Shown: positions 1-7,704, numbered from the stretch's first letter. The stretch: DNA of 36,525 bases from Terriglobia bacterium (GCA_020073645.1 JAIQET010000043.1:1-36525), one strand, 5' to 3'. Notes: a model not told the origin generated them from the sequence alone. A program made the numbers and translations.

Positions 1-56
1 GCGTCGACCCCATCGCGGCCCCCGGCTCATTGAGCATTCGATCCGCGGGAAATCGA

Positions 57-110
57 GGGACAGGCGGGACGTTTTTTAAGGTGAAGAACAGATAACGTCC
101 CGTCTGTCCC
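57..110. repeat. Long inverted repeat (17-bp stem)
   Basis: The arms at 57-73 and 94-110 are complementary over 17 positions with one G-T wobble, around a 20-nt loop. It lies about 40 nt beyond the stop of the restriction endonuclease gene, so it could end that minus-strand transcript, although no clean T-run follows on that strand. The sequence style (GGGACAG...CTGTCCC) resembles interspersed palindromes common in acidobacterial spacers; that is recollection, not a search. Bases 1-56 hold nothing I recognise. Confidence 0.6.
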
Positions 111-149
111 CACATTTCCCAGTTTGCCCCCCAGTTTGCCGTCCTTCAA

Positions 150-719
150 TCAAGCATCTATGCCCAGGATCAGCACGGGAATGTCAATGTCAGCGACCCC
201 CCGGCTTTCCAAGTCCCAGACGAACTGCTCAAAGTAGGAGACTCCGGTAGACATTTCATCGGCAAATCTCTTAATCGGGACTATCTCAACCCCCGTGTCT
301 ATGTGACCCAGATTCCTGAAAATGGTCATTTTGGCGCAGACGTTGTACACCATGAAGGAGTACTTGCCGAACTGCACTTCTATACCAAGCTTCTCCTTGA
401 CGAAGTCCATTTCTCTGAAAGCCCCCTTGTTAAGAGCTTTTGGAATGTAGTCGGAAGAGTAGTATTTGGTGGGGTACTCACACGGAACTTTTACTGCCTT
501 CCAGCCTCGCCCCAAGAAATCCGCCTTGATTGTTTCATTCAGTGCAGATGGGTCAAACAGCATCTTGCCGAGCATCGTCTTTTCCTTGCTTTCCTTGGTG
601 CGATGCTCCTCCGCTGAAACTACTGAAGTGACAGCCTTGATTTCTTTCAATAGGGCAGGATATTTCTTTTCAACTTGCTCCTTGCCGTCCTTGAATGAAT
701 AGACGCCAGCTATTCTCAC
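150..719 (-). CDS. BglII/BstYI-family type II restriction endonuclease
   Basis: This likely cuts an unmethylated GATC-centred palindrome (AGATCT or RGATCY in the known family) as a homodimer. The sequence shows the family's unusual catalytic triad Asp-x8-Glu-x-Gln, as MDFVKEKLGIEVQ, followed by FGKYSF; BglII and BstYI use Asp, Glu and Gln here instead of the usual ExK. The N-terminal RTKESKEKT stretch and the C-terminal GVEIVPIK and MSTGVSYFEQ segments also match my memory of BstYI. Length is 189 aa, close to BstYI (about 203). I chose the GTG at 719-717 because it overlaps the methylase stop in a GTGA arrangement and begins at the residue where BstYI begins (RIxxVYS); a GTG nine codons upstream (746) is possible. 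It is translationally coupled to the methylase, so it would follow modification. The family call is firm; the exact site is inferred. Confidence 0.88.
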   Translation of the reverse strand: MRIAGVYSFKDGKEQVEKKYPALLKEIKAVTSVVSAEEHRTKESKEKTMLGKMLFDPSALNETIKADFLGRGWKAVKVPCEYPTKYYSSDYIPKALNKGAFREMDFVKEKLGIEVQFGKYSFMVYNVCAKMTIFRNLGHIDTGVEIVPIKRFADEMSTGVSYFEQFVWDLESRGVADIDIPVLILGIDA

Positions 720-1699
720 TGGGAGTCGCCTCGCGGCACCAACCATTCCTCCGGAATCTGGCTGACTTTTTCACGGCCGGTGGGCTGATGGACTGGTTTC
801 CCAAGTGGACGATAGGGCAGGGTTCCATTGCGAAAGTCGGCAATCCGTTGCTTCGCAATGCTGATGTAGTCCTGTTCCTTCTCGCACCCTATAGCCCGAC
901 GATTGTGACGCAGTGCTGCGAGAATCGCAGAACCGACTCCTGAGAAGGGATCAAGCACCCAGTCGTTTTCGCTCGTTAGCGCAAGCACGCAGCGTTCGAC
1001 AATCTCAATCGGGAACTGACAAGGGTGAATGGTCTTCTCTGGGTGATTGGCCTTGACGTTGGGAACGCACCACAGGGATGTCTCCCAGTCCTTCTCAACG
1101 ACTTTCCAAATGTCTGCTGGATTCTTACCAAGCGGATTGCCGGACGGCTTGCCGTAGTTTTCTCCGGGGTGATAATTCGTCTTTCCGGGGTACTTCGACG
1201 GAACACGAACGCCGTCAAGGTTGAATGTGTAGTTGTCAGACTTCGTGAACCATAGCAGGACTTCATAACGCCCTGAGAATCGTTTGGAGCAGTGCAGCCC
1301 GTGCTCAAAGTGCCAAACAATCCGGTTTCTCAGCTTCAGGCCACGAAGTTTAAAGAACGGGTAATAAAAAATATCCAGAGGAAAAATTTCCGACTCTTCA
1401 ACATAGTTTCCAACCTGCCAGCAGAGCGAGCCGTCTTTCGCTAGTACTCTGATTAGCTGGTCAACAATAGGGCTGAGGTTTTCCAAATATTCGGTCAGGT
1501 GTGTCGCAGTTTCGTACGCCTTGCCGATGTTATACGGCGGCGAAGTGATGATAAGTTTGATGGACCCATCCGGCACCGATCTTAATGTCTCTGCTGAATC
1601 ACCCGCGAGGATCACCGATGTTGCTTCCGGGTTGAAGGTGTTTGACGTATCTGCCTTGCCGAAAAGCGGCATAGTCGCCAGCCCATTTGTCCTACTCAT
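716..1699 (-). CDS. DNA methyltransferase of the BglII-type RM system, probably N4-cytosine
   Basis: This protein methylates the cognate site to protect host DNA. The 327-aa protein has the beta-class order: catalytic motif IV SPPY at residues 53-56 comes before the AdoMet-binding motif I, FSGVG at 252-256 in DPFSGVGSAILAA. SPPY (rather than DPPY) is typical of N4-cytosine enzymes, and both M.BglII and M.BstYI are m4C enzymes, which agrees with the coupled nuclease downstream. The ATG is preceded by GGAG about 7 nt upstream. The gene is first in a two-gene operon with the nuclease. No controller (C) protein gene was found in the 470-bp spacer upstream, so expression order may rest on transcriptional and translational coupling alone. 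The target base is inferred from the motif and partner. Confidence 0.92.
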   Translation of the reverse strand: MSRTNGLATMPLFGKADTSNTFNPEATSVILAGDSAETLRSVPDGSIKLIITSPPYNIGKAYETATHLTEYLENLSPIVDQLIRVLAKDGSLCWQVGNYVEESEIFPLDIFYYPFFKLRGLKLRNRIVWHFEHGLHCSKRFSGRYEVLLWFTKSDNYTFNLDGVRVPSKYPGKTNYHPGENYGKPSGNPLGKNPADIWKVVEKDWETSLWCVPNVKANHPEKTIHPCQFPIEIVERCVLALTSENDWVLDPFSGVGSAILAALRHNRRAIGCEKEQDYISIAKQRIADFRNGTLPYRPLGKPVHQPTGREKVSQIPEEWLVPRGDSQ

Positions 1700-1821
1700 C
1701 CGTTCTCCGTTTCTTCAACCTTGTTGTGGTGTTTTTTGGCTGGTTCCCGGCATTGTACATTATGCGCGATTGCGGAAAACTCCCGGGCCGAGAAGCCGCT
1801 CATCACAACCGAAATTATGGC

Positions 1822-1827
1822 ATTATA
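1822..1827 (-). promoter_or_regulatory. Possible -10 element for the RM operon
   Basis: On the minus strand these bases read TATAAT, the sigma-70 -10 consensus, about 120 nt upstream of the methylase ATG. No good -35 hexamer lies 16-18 nt further upstream, so this is only a candidate. Confidence 0.3.
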
Positions 1828-1950
1828 CGGAGGCGAATGGAAGACGAACCTTCGGCACGTTGGGACGTGGCTGAAGCCAATCTCGGCACACAGCGGGCCC
1901 GACAACGGGGCGGGCTGGCCCAGCCTTTCTTTCTGATCTTCACGAGGGTG

Positions 1951-1997
1951 CCCTGCCCTTGTCTCTCCGGTTTTTGGAGAGACGGGGCGGGGATTTT
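1951..1997 (+). terminator. Strong hairpin with trailing T-run
   Basis: The inner stem GTCTCTCC/GGAGAGAC (1961-1968 and 1976-1983) is perfect. It extends outward through C-T-rich and G-rich arms for about nine more pairs, including wobbles, and is followed by ATTTTC on the plus strand. It looks like an intrinsic terminator for plus-strand transcription, but no plus-strand gene lies upstream, so it may be an interspersed palindrome. Confidence 0.5.
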
Positions 1998-2021
1998 CAT
2001 TCTGAATGACGACTGAACTGA

Positions 2022-2053
2022 CCCGGCCTTCGCAAAGAACGCGAAAGGCCGGG
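2022..2053. repeat. Inverted repeat CCCGGCCTT/AAGGCCGGG
   Basis: A perfect 9-bp stem (2022-2030 with 2045-2053) is extended inward by CGC/GCG with one bulged A. It lies 40 nt from the preceding hairpin. Its position just beyond the ATPase stop (2173, minus strand) is compatible with 3'-end processing or termination, but there is no T-run on the minus side. Confidence 0.5.
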
Positions 2054-2172
2054 CCACCAGCCTTTTCAAACCCAGGAACGAGGGTGGGCCATCGGCCTTC
2101 AGTTCGCTAAGGGCAAAGGGTGAGTCAGGCCCCGTTTGCGGGGCACGCCCAAAAATGTACCCAAGAAAGGAC

Positions 2173-3706
2173 CTAGCTACTGATGAATCCTCCCTCTTCC
2201 ATTTCCTGGACTTCGGCAGCTCCTTGGACCATGCTAAGGGCGGGCCTATAAAGGAATGGGACCCAGTACTCTGGCGCTTCTTTCGAACCACGCCGCTGGA
2301 AAAAACCCACCTCAACCAGTTGTTCGGCGAGCGCTATTGCGCGGATCTCGCCCACCTGCCAAAGCGTCGCTAGGGACGCGGGCTTCTGAAGCGTTTTCTC
2401 ACGTTCTAACTTCATAACCAACGATCGGAGATCTGGGTACTCAGCGTAGAGCGTTTGTTCGAGCCTAACTTTGGACACTTCCGGCAAAGCGTTTTTTATC
2501 GCGGTGCGGGAAAACAGGCTCTGGGATTCTGTCTCCAAACTTCCCAGCTCGAGCCGCCTGATCTCTTCATTCCGAGTAACGTTCAGAAAGTGGATGAGCT
2601 CTCGCGGTGCATTCTGTCCGGTTCCGTCGGTGGTCCGGCCGAGTATCCAGTCGAAGGTCTTTGGCTTATTAGGACCAACTTCGACCTGCTCAGGAAAAAG
2701 CTTGTCTAGGAAGTCCGATTGGTTCTCCCCAAGCGCGGCCGCTGCGTCTAACCCCACGTACCGCAACAGCACTGCAGACTGAACAGCTCTCCGAATGACC
2801 AGATTCACTAGCGAAGGTTTGTCCCACTTGATGGTTATGTGCTTGGTGATGTGACTCGCTTCACGAAACCCCTGGTCCCCGGTTATGCGTCGCCAGATGT
2901 CCGTCCTAAGAAAGATTTTCAGCTTTATATGGTCTTTCCCGAGCAAATCGAGATAGACCTTGAACAGTGCACGGAGCGCATTTGCTTCTAGACCCACCGA
3001 TTCGGCGAAGGCAACGTCTAACCGATCCATCAAGATCCAGACGGTGAGCGGCAAGCGCTCCAGGGCTTCCTCGGCAGATTGGAAGAGAGTGTCGACGGAC
3101 ACCCTGCCTCGCTTCGCGTCGTCGAGCTGCGGTTCTTGGAACGTGATTCTTCCTCCGAGTCCCACTGGGGCACCGGTCAATCGGGTCGAGTTTGAGTTCG
3201 CCCTCGAGACTCGAAGGTGTTCGGCGTACATAATCCACCACCGCACGTAGAAGGGCTTTCAAACCACTGCTTGTGTTGGCACTGAGCAGGTGCGCTTCCT
3301 CGAGTGCAGACACCACCTCCTTCGCAGAGTCGCTGCGTGACGCATACTCATGCAGGACACTCCCGACCAAGCTGAGGAAGTACAGTTTCCAGAGGTTTAC
3401 GAACTCTCGCTCGGACGTTGGTGGGTCATCGACCAGGTCCTTGAACACAGTGGTGCCCCGCGGGTTTTCACCCGACACCATCACAATGTTGCGATCGAAG
3501 AAAGAATCAGCGCGGTCCAACAGTAGAGCATAAAGGGCGCTCTTGCCTGCTCCCTTTGGACCGTAAACAACGTCGACCTCTCCTGACGAAATTCGCCGCC
3601 ACTGCTCCGTCTCGACGAAGTATTTCGCCAGATCCTTGACCTCCTCCTCGGCTACTCTCTGACCGAAGCTGAGACCCTCAAGTGCGCTATTGCGTGTTGT
3701 ACTCAT
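2173..3706 (-). pseudogene. P-loop ATPase of the Sll1717 type, split by a frameshift
   Basis: Two overlapping frames together make one protein of about 510 aa. The N-terminal frame (from ATG at 3706) carries a Walker A motif, GPKGAGKS at residues 49-56, and is collinear up to about residue 177. The match then continues in the +1 frame at TGAPVGLGGRITF, so one extra base (or two missing) lies near 3176-3190. The second part has a Walker-B-like hydrophobic strand ending in MDRLD and the family-like FLRTDIWRR...GFREASH segment. I recognise the overall pattern as the Sll1717 P-loop ATPase family, whose function is poorly known. Its place next to an RM system suggests a defence role, by inference only. 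The break may be a true mutation, a programmed shift or a sequencing error; both halves otherwise look intact with ordinary codon use. Confidence 0.75.
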
Positions 3707-3886
3707 AATGGCTGGGCGAGTGTCTCAGCCACCTCGCGCTTGAAGTATATCCAAGTATTAAGTCGGGAGCACTCGGGGCGGGTGTCCCACCGCTATCGGT
3801 CTTCAAAGGGCTGGATTCCACGCCCGTCTCCCGCCCGTGATTTCCCGCTGACTCCTGAAGTGACGCTCGTCCCCCGCCTGCGCCAC

Positions 3887-4297
3887 CTACGTCTTCGCCC
3901 CGATCCGTTTCTCCCACCCTTCCTGCTCCGCCTTCCCCCAATGTCCAACCACGATGACGTAGCCATCGGGGTCGGCGAGGCTGATTTCACCGCTGAGCAT
4001 ATATTCCGGGTAGCGGATGGGAGGCACCGGGACGCCGCCGGCCAGCAGGTGCTGGCGCAGGCCGGGCAGGTCGGGGGTGTACATGTAGAGCAGGACGGCC
4101 TGGGCGGAAGCATCCACCCGGTGCTCGGCGCGCAAAAACATTACCGCACCGCCCTCACAATGCAGGCGCGCCCATCCCAGGGGCTGGGCGCGGTCGGTGT
4201 CTATGGTGACAAATCCCAGGCGCTCGTAGAAGGGGATCGATCTCTCGATCTCGGCGACGTGCAGCAGCGGGGTGGAAAAGGTGGCCTTGGGGGGCAT
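3887..4297 (-). CDS. Glyoxalase/bleomycin-resistance (VOC) fold protein
   Basis: A 136-aa single-module VOC protein. The N-terminal half shows the typical start of the fold (STPLLHVAEIERSIPFYERLGF) and the C-terminal half the closing strand ISLADPDGYVIVVG, where a metal-ligand Glu or Asp would sit. VOC proteins act as lyases, dioxygenases or drug-binding proteins; the substrate cannot be told here. The ATG at 4297 is preceded by AGGAG about 6 nt upstream, which rules out the longer open frame starting at 4459. It is a lone gene: its upstream neighbour across a repeat-rich spacer is divergent, and the ATPase gene ahead on the same strand is about 180 bp away. Confidence 0.85.
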   Translation of the reverse strand: MPPKATFSTPLLHVAEIERSIPFYERLGFVTIDTDRAQPLGWARLHCEGGAVMFLRAEHRVDASAQAVLLYMYTPDLPGLRQHLLAGGVPVPPIRYPEYMLSGEISLADPDGYVIVVGHWGKAEQEGWEKRIGAKT

Positions 4298-4530
4298 GAC
4301 GCTCCTCAGTGTACGTGATTCCAGGGCTCGTCCTTTGGAGGGATCTGGCGCGCGGCAGAGCGCTGGGCCCCAAGCAGGGTTGCCGCTACACGCCGGGTCC
4401 TTCGCCCGCGGCGGGCTCCGGATGACGCCGGTGGGGAGCCGGACCGCGCCAAGCTGCACCGCTACTTCTAACAGATTACGGAGAGACTCTTTTCCGCACC
4501 CAACCGCGAACCTCAGGGGCTGAAGCCCGC

Positions 4531-4706
4531 TTTGATTGCCGACAAGCTACGGCGCGCCTGAAGGCGCGCCCTTTCAAATCGGGGACTGATTTGATTGCCG
4601 ACAAGTTACGGTGCGCCTGACGGGGCGCGCTTTCAGATCGAGCCCGCTTTGATTGCCGACAAGCTACGGCGCGCTTGACGGCGCGCCCTTTCAAATCGGC
4701 GACTGA
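4531..4706. repeat. Three tandem copies of a 58-59 bp unit
   Basis: Copies begin at 4531, 4590 and 4648, each with TTTGATTGCCGACAAG at its head. Each contains a GC-rich palindrome: GGCGCGCC-TGAA-GGCGCGCC is perfect in copy 1 and imperfect in copies 2 and 3. Each ends with CTTTCAAATCGG or a close variant. The strong internal stem suggests a structured, possibly mobile or regulatory, intergenic element. Confidence 0.8.
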
Positions 4707-4767
4707 ATCCCGAGTTCTTCCGCAGTCCGCTCCTGAGCGGCTTTCGGCGGGCTGCCCGCAAACAGGG

Positions 4768-4773
4768 TATACT
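4768..4773 (+). promoter_or_regulatory. Candidate -10 for the RRM operon
   Basis: TATACT matches the sigma-70 -10 consensus at five of six positions. It would give a leader of about 160 nt before the first ATG at 4940. No convincing -35 is visible. A long leader is common in cold-shock mRNAs, so it fits the operon content but does not prove it. Confidence 0.35.
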
Positions 4774-4939
4774 GATATTACTTAACCTCGAAGACTCATC
4801 ATCAGAGCATCGTGCGCCTTCGCGATTGAGAGATCGGGGGGCGTTTTTGGTGTATCGGCAAGCATCCCTTAGCCACTCACCGTGCGTCCCGATCGGCAGG
4901 CCGGCGGTTCATCCCCAGCCCAAATGACAGGAGTTCACC

Positions 4940-5098
4940 ATGTCCGGAATCAATGGCGATAAGTCCAGATTTCACCGGGTGCGCAAGCAGAGGATCGCGC
5001 GCCGGAAACGCACGCGCGAACTGCTGAAGGGCCCGGCGGAGCAACAGAACGCCGCGCCTCGTGTATCCGGCTCGAAACCAAAGCCGGTGTCGGCATGA
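4940..5098 (+). CDS. Small, strongly basic conserved protein (52 aa)
   Basis: A 52-aa open frame starting MSGINGDKSRF, followed by a run rich in Arg and Lys (residues about 14-28) and a Pro/Ala/Lys tail. The start is supported by ACAGGAG 6 nt upstream. The stop overlaps the next gene's start as ATGA (5095-5098), so the two are translationally coupled. The MSGINGDKSRFxR opening is one I associate with small acidobacterial proteins of unknown function. The charge suggests RNA, ribosome or DNA binding, which would suit its RRM-protein operon partner; this is inference. No membrane segment or signal peptide is seen. Confidence 0.75.
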   Translation: MSGINGDKSRFHRVRKQRIARRKRTRELLKGPAEQQNAAPRVSGSKPKPVSA

Positions 5099-5700
5099 CC
5101 GCGCCTATGATTGCGTCGCCGATTGCCGAACCGATCCCCAATCCGCTCAAGAAGAAGCGCGTGCTTCTGGTGGACACGTCGGCCAACAAGCGGGACCTGC
5201 GTGCCGAGACCATGAGAAAACTTGGCGTGGAAGTCGACTGTGCCGCCGATATCAGCGAAGCGCGTTCCTGGTGGCGGGCTGACCTGTACAACCTGGTTCT
5301 CATTAACGCGGAAAACGAACTGGGCCATCGGGACAAGTTTTGTGAAGACATTCGCGGCGCTACTCCACCCCAGCAACTTGCGTTTCTGGTAGGCGAACCC
5401 CAGTACCTGGCTGATTCGCCGAATGCCGACGCAGCGTCTCCAGTTCAGGAGGACGGCGATCAAGCCCATTGGGGGGACGTCAGAGCAGCACTTTCGGCTG
5501 ACATTCCTGGAGGCTCGCCTCTGCGCTGGGGGATCATGGAAGCGTCCCGGCGGATCTCAGCTGTGCGGTCCCTATCCCACGCTCGTTCCAGGGCGATACG
5601 GGAGAGACCCGCGCCGGCGCGCGATGTGGAAACGCGGCAGGCCAAGCGCACCGCCTGGTCTCAGGTTCTGCCTGAATTACAGAAAGAGGAGATGCAATGA
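5095..5700 (+). CDS. Degenerate response-regulator receiver (pseudo-receiver) protein
   Basis: Residues 20-110 look like a CheY-like receiver: KKKRVLLVDTSANKRDL resembles the first strand and acidic pocket, and LYNLVLINAENELG takes the place of the strand that normally ends in the phospho-acceptor Asp. Here that position is Asn71, and the acidic pair at the N-terminus is reduced to one Asp (27), so phosphorylation is unlikely. The remaining 90 residues are polar, Arg/Ala-rich and without a recognised output domain. The gene overlaps its upstream partner and the downstream RRM gene by 4-nt ATGA junctions, so all three are probably made in step. It may be a phosphorylation-independent protein-interaction module; no function is established. 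Confidence 0.7.
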   Translation: MTAPMIASPIAEPIPNPLKKKRVLLVDTSANKRDLRAETMRKLGVEVDCAADISEARSWWRADLYNLVLINAENELGHRDKFCEDIRGATPPQQLAFLVGEPQYLADSPNADAASPVQEDGDQAHWGDVRAALSADIPGGSPLRWGIMEASRRISAVRSLSHARSRAIRERPAPARDVETRQAKRTAWSQVLPELQKEEMQ

Positions 5701-6047
5701 AGAATCTTTACGTAGGCAATCTACCCCACAGTACAACCGAAGCGCAGCTGCGCTCCGTTTTCGAGCCACACGGTGCGGTAGAAAAGGTCAGCATCGTGAC
5801 CGACCGCGACACCGGCCGCGCCCGGGGTTTTGCCTTTGTGGAAATGACCGATGCCGGGGAAGCGGAGAAAGCCATTGCGGCATTGAACGGAACCGAATTA
5901 GGGGGACGCGCGTTGACCATCAACGAGGCCAAGCCCAAGGCCGACCGGCCAAGGAGCGGCGGACAGCGCTTTGGTGGCGGCGGCGGAGGACGGGGACGCG
6001 ATGACTACCGCGGCCACGCCCGTCAGCCGCGCGAGCCCCGCTGGTAG
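5697..6047 (+). CDS. RRM-domain RNA-binding protein with Gly/Arg-rich tail
   Basis: This 116-aa protein has one RNA-recognition motif, with RNP-2 LYVGNL at residues 4-9 and RNP-1 RGFAFVEM at 43-50, which hold the aromatic residues that stack on RNA. The C-terminal 35 residues are glycine- and arginine-rich. The same plan is seen in cyanobacterial Rbp proteins, which are often cold-induced and bind single-stranded RNA. A GAGGAG site precedes the ATG, which overlaps the upstream stop in an ATGA junction. With a DEAD-box helicase converging downstream, the locus fits RNA remodelling under cold or stress; the regulation is inferred. Confidence 0.95.
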   Translation: MKNLYVGNLPHSTTEAQLRSVFEPHGAVEKVSIVTDRDTGRARGFAFVEMTDAGEAEKAIAALNGTELGGRALTINEAKPKADRPRSGGQRFGGGGGGRGRDDYRGHARQPREPRW

Positions 6048-6116
6048 CTTCTTCGATTCGCCGGTCGCAGCATCTGGACGGCCGGTTAACGACATCAGAG
6101 ACAGGGGGGATCGTGA

Positions 6117-6359
6117 ATGCCAAGAGGGCGATCAACATTTACTAAGCGTCAGAAAGAACAAGCGCGGCAACAGAAACAACGGGACAAAGCCGAGCGCAGA
6201 AACCAGCGCAAGCAGGAGAAACCCGAAGGCAGCGAGGACGAGATGCGGGAGCTGCGCGAGCACGCTGCAGCCCAGGCAGCGCTGTTCAATATTGGCTCCG
6301 ACGAACCGAGCTCTGCCGAGCTAACCACGGTGGACGACGGCAAGGGAGTCGAGCGGTAG
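6117..6359 (+). CDS. Small charged conserved protein (80 aa)
   Basis: An 80-aa hydrophilic protein: the N-terminal 40 residues are Lys/Arg/Gln-rich (FTKRQKEQARQQKQRDK) and likely form a long helix or coiled coil, while the C-terminal half is acidic. The start is preceded by CAGGGGGGA about 7 nt upstream. It lies 69 nt after the RRM gene on the same strand and is probably the last gene of that operon. I recognise the MPRGRxTFTKRQKE opening as a recurring acidobacterial small protein without known function. A nucleic-acid or ribosome role is plausible from its charge, but not shown. Confidence 0.7.
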   Translation: MPRGRSTFTKRQKEQARQQKQRDKAERRNQRKQEKPEGSEDEMRELREHAAAQAALFNIGSDEPSSAELTTVDDGKGVER

Positions 6360-6450
6360 GCAGCCGCGCCTTCCAAACCTGGCAGGGACGCTTCAGGGAG
6401 TTCTCGCAATCACTCCGAGAGCATCGTGCCGGAGGAGCAACGTCAAAGGC

Positions 6451-6470
6451 CGCGGACAAGAGTGTCCGCG
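6451..6470. repeat. Dispersed 20-bp hairpin, copy A
   Basis: CGCGGACA-AGAG-TGTCCGCG is a perfect 8-bp stem with a 4-nt loop, placed between two converging genes. The same element, with compensated stem changes, recurs at 13864 and 13934. It may help terminate both transcripts, since GCCTTTTTC follows on the plus strand at about 6491. Confidence 0.7.
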
Positions 6471-6510
6471 CCACACGGGCTGATGTTCGCGGGCCTTTTT
6501 CGATCCCCTT

Positions 6511-7704
6511 CTACACAAAAACCTCACCCGGCAAAGCGGTCAACGTCCGCGAAGCGAGGGTGTTTTGAACAAACCGCTTTGGCCGATCGGCGGCGGATGG
6601 ATCTAGCTGCTGGCGCTCCATGCGCAACTTGAGTGTGCGCTCGATGTTTCGCAGGTCCAGGACCTCCGCACCGGTAACGATGGTAGAGGCTCGGCCCTGA
6701 GACCCAGCCCGCCCGGTGCGACCGACGCGATGGATGAAGTCCTCGGCCATCTTCGGCAGGTCGTAGTTGATGACGTGGGCCACATCGTCCACGTGCAGGC
6801 CGCGCGCGGCGATGTCGGTGGCGACCAGCACCTGGAAGCGGCCTTCCTGAAATCCGCTCAAGGCTCCGTTACGCTGCGACTGCGTGCGGTCGCCGTGAAT
6901 CATTGCGGCATTGAAGCCGTCGCGCACCAGTTCGTTCGCCAGCCGTTGCGTGCCGCGCTTGGTGCGGGTGAAGATCAGGGTCTGTCCCTTTTCCGCATAG
7001 AGCAGTTGCCGGAGCATATCCAGTTTCTCTCCCGGACGCACTTCGTATGCCTTGAGCTGGACACTTTCTGCCGGCTTGAGGACCGAGCCCAGAGCGACCC
7101 GCACGGGTTGGCGCATGTACTCATGAACCAGACTGGCGACGGACTGCTCCAGGGTGGCTGAGAAACACAGCGTCTGGCGGCTCCTTGGCAGCATCGACAC
7201 AATGCGACGGATGGAAGGCAGAAAACCCATATCCAACATCCGGTCAGCTTCGTCAAGCACGAGCATTTTCACGTGACGCAGATCCGTTAGTTTTCGATCA
7301 AGAAAGTCTTCCAGTCGTCCCGGAGTCGCGAAGATTACTTGAGCCGTGCGGAGCGAGCGAATCTGGCCAATCTCCGACACGCCGCCCATGACGAGCGCGG
7401 CTTTGGGCAGAGCTTTGGTGCGCAGTTTCTCGTACTCCTCGTTTACCTGCATGGCCAGTTCGCGCGTGGGGAGCAGGACCAGCACGTTGACCTGGCGCGA
7501 CGGTTCGCGGCTTAACCGTTCGATCATTGGAATTAGGAACGCCAAGGTCTTACCGGTGCCGGTCTGCGCAGTGGCGAGTACATCGTTGCCCTCGAGTGCG
7601 GGCGGAATTGCCTGCACTTGGATAGGGGTTGGGATGGTGAATTGAGCTGCTGCCAGCTTCTGCTGCAAGGCAGAAGCCAGGGGCAGCTCCGCAAAGGTGG
7701 TCAT
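6511..7704 (-). CDS. DEAD-box ATP-dependent RNA helicase
   Basis: This enzyme unwinds short RNA duplexes using ATP. All family motifs are present, counted from the chosen ATG: Q motif FTIPTPIQVQ, motif I AQTGTGKT (46-53), PTREL, motif II DEAD (151-154), SAT (182-184), and motif VI HRVGRTGR (325-332). The tail after the helicase core is only about 65 residues, so it is a minimal RhlE-like protein of 397 aa. I chose the ATG at 7704, directly before TFAELPLA where the family begins; a GTG 13 codons upstream is the alternative. It converges on the RRM operon, so the two are separately transcribed. A role in ribosome assembly or cold-stress RNA decay is typical of the family. Confidence 0.95.
   Translation of the reverse strand: MTTFAELPLASALQQKLAAAQFTIPTPIQVQAIPPALEGNDVLATAQTGTGKTLAFLIPMIERLSREPSRQVNVLVLLPTRELAMQVNEEYEKLRTKALPKAALVMGGVSEIGQIRSLRTAQVIFATPGRLEDFLDRKLTDLRHVKMLVLDEADRMLDMGFLPSIRRIVSMLPRSRQTLCFSATLEQSVASLVHEYMRQPVRVALGSVLKPAESVQLKAYEVRPGEKLDMLRQLLYAEKGQTLIFTRTKRGTQRLANELVRDGFNAAMIHGDRTQSQRNGALSGFQEGRFQVLVATDIAARGLHVDDVAHVINYDLPKMAEDFIHRVGRTGRAGSQGRASTIVTGAEVLDLRNIERTLKLRMERQQLDPSAADRPKRFVQNTLASRTLTALPGEVFV

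Larger units (their letters stand above)
1700..2172. other. Spacer upstream of the RM operon
   Basis: No convincing gene is present in these 473 bases; the open frames are low-complexity readings across palindromes. It holds a possible minus-strand -10 element (TATAAT, 1827-1822) and two strong hairpins, listed separately. The spacer separates the RM operon from the ATPase gene, which runs in the same direction and ends at 2173. Confidence 0.6.
4298..4939. other. Repeat-rich spacer between divergent genes
   Basis: These 642 bases hold no credible gene. The open frame on the minus strand at 4476-4694 is only a translation of the tandem repeat (the same RRAVACRQSKRA phrase appears twice). The segment contains the three-copy repeat at 4531-4706, a candidate -10 at 4768, and what would be a leader of about 160 nt for the operon starting at 4940. 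Confidence 0.6.

Noticed and set aside
1815..2315. Minus-strand ORF of 166 codons
   Set aside because: It crosses two hairpins and overlaps the ATPase gene end; composition is that of palindromic spacer.
4476..4694. Minus-strand ORF of 72 codons
   Set aside because: It is a translation of the tandem 58-bp repeats (RRAVACRQSKRA recurs), with no independent ribosome site or family resemblance.
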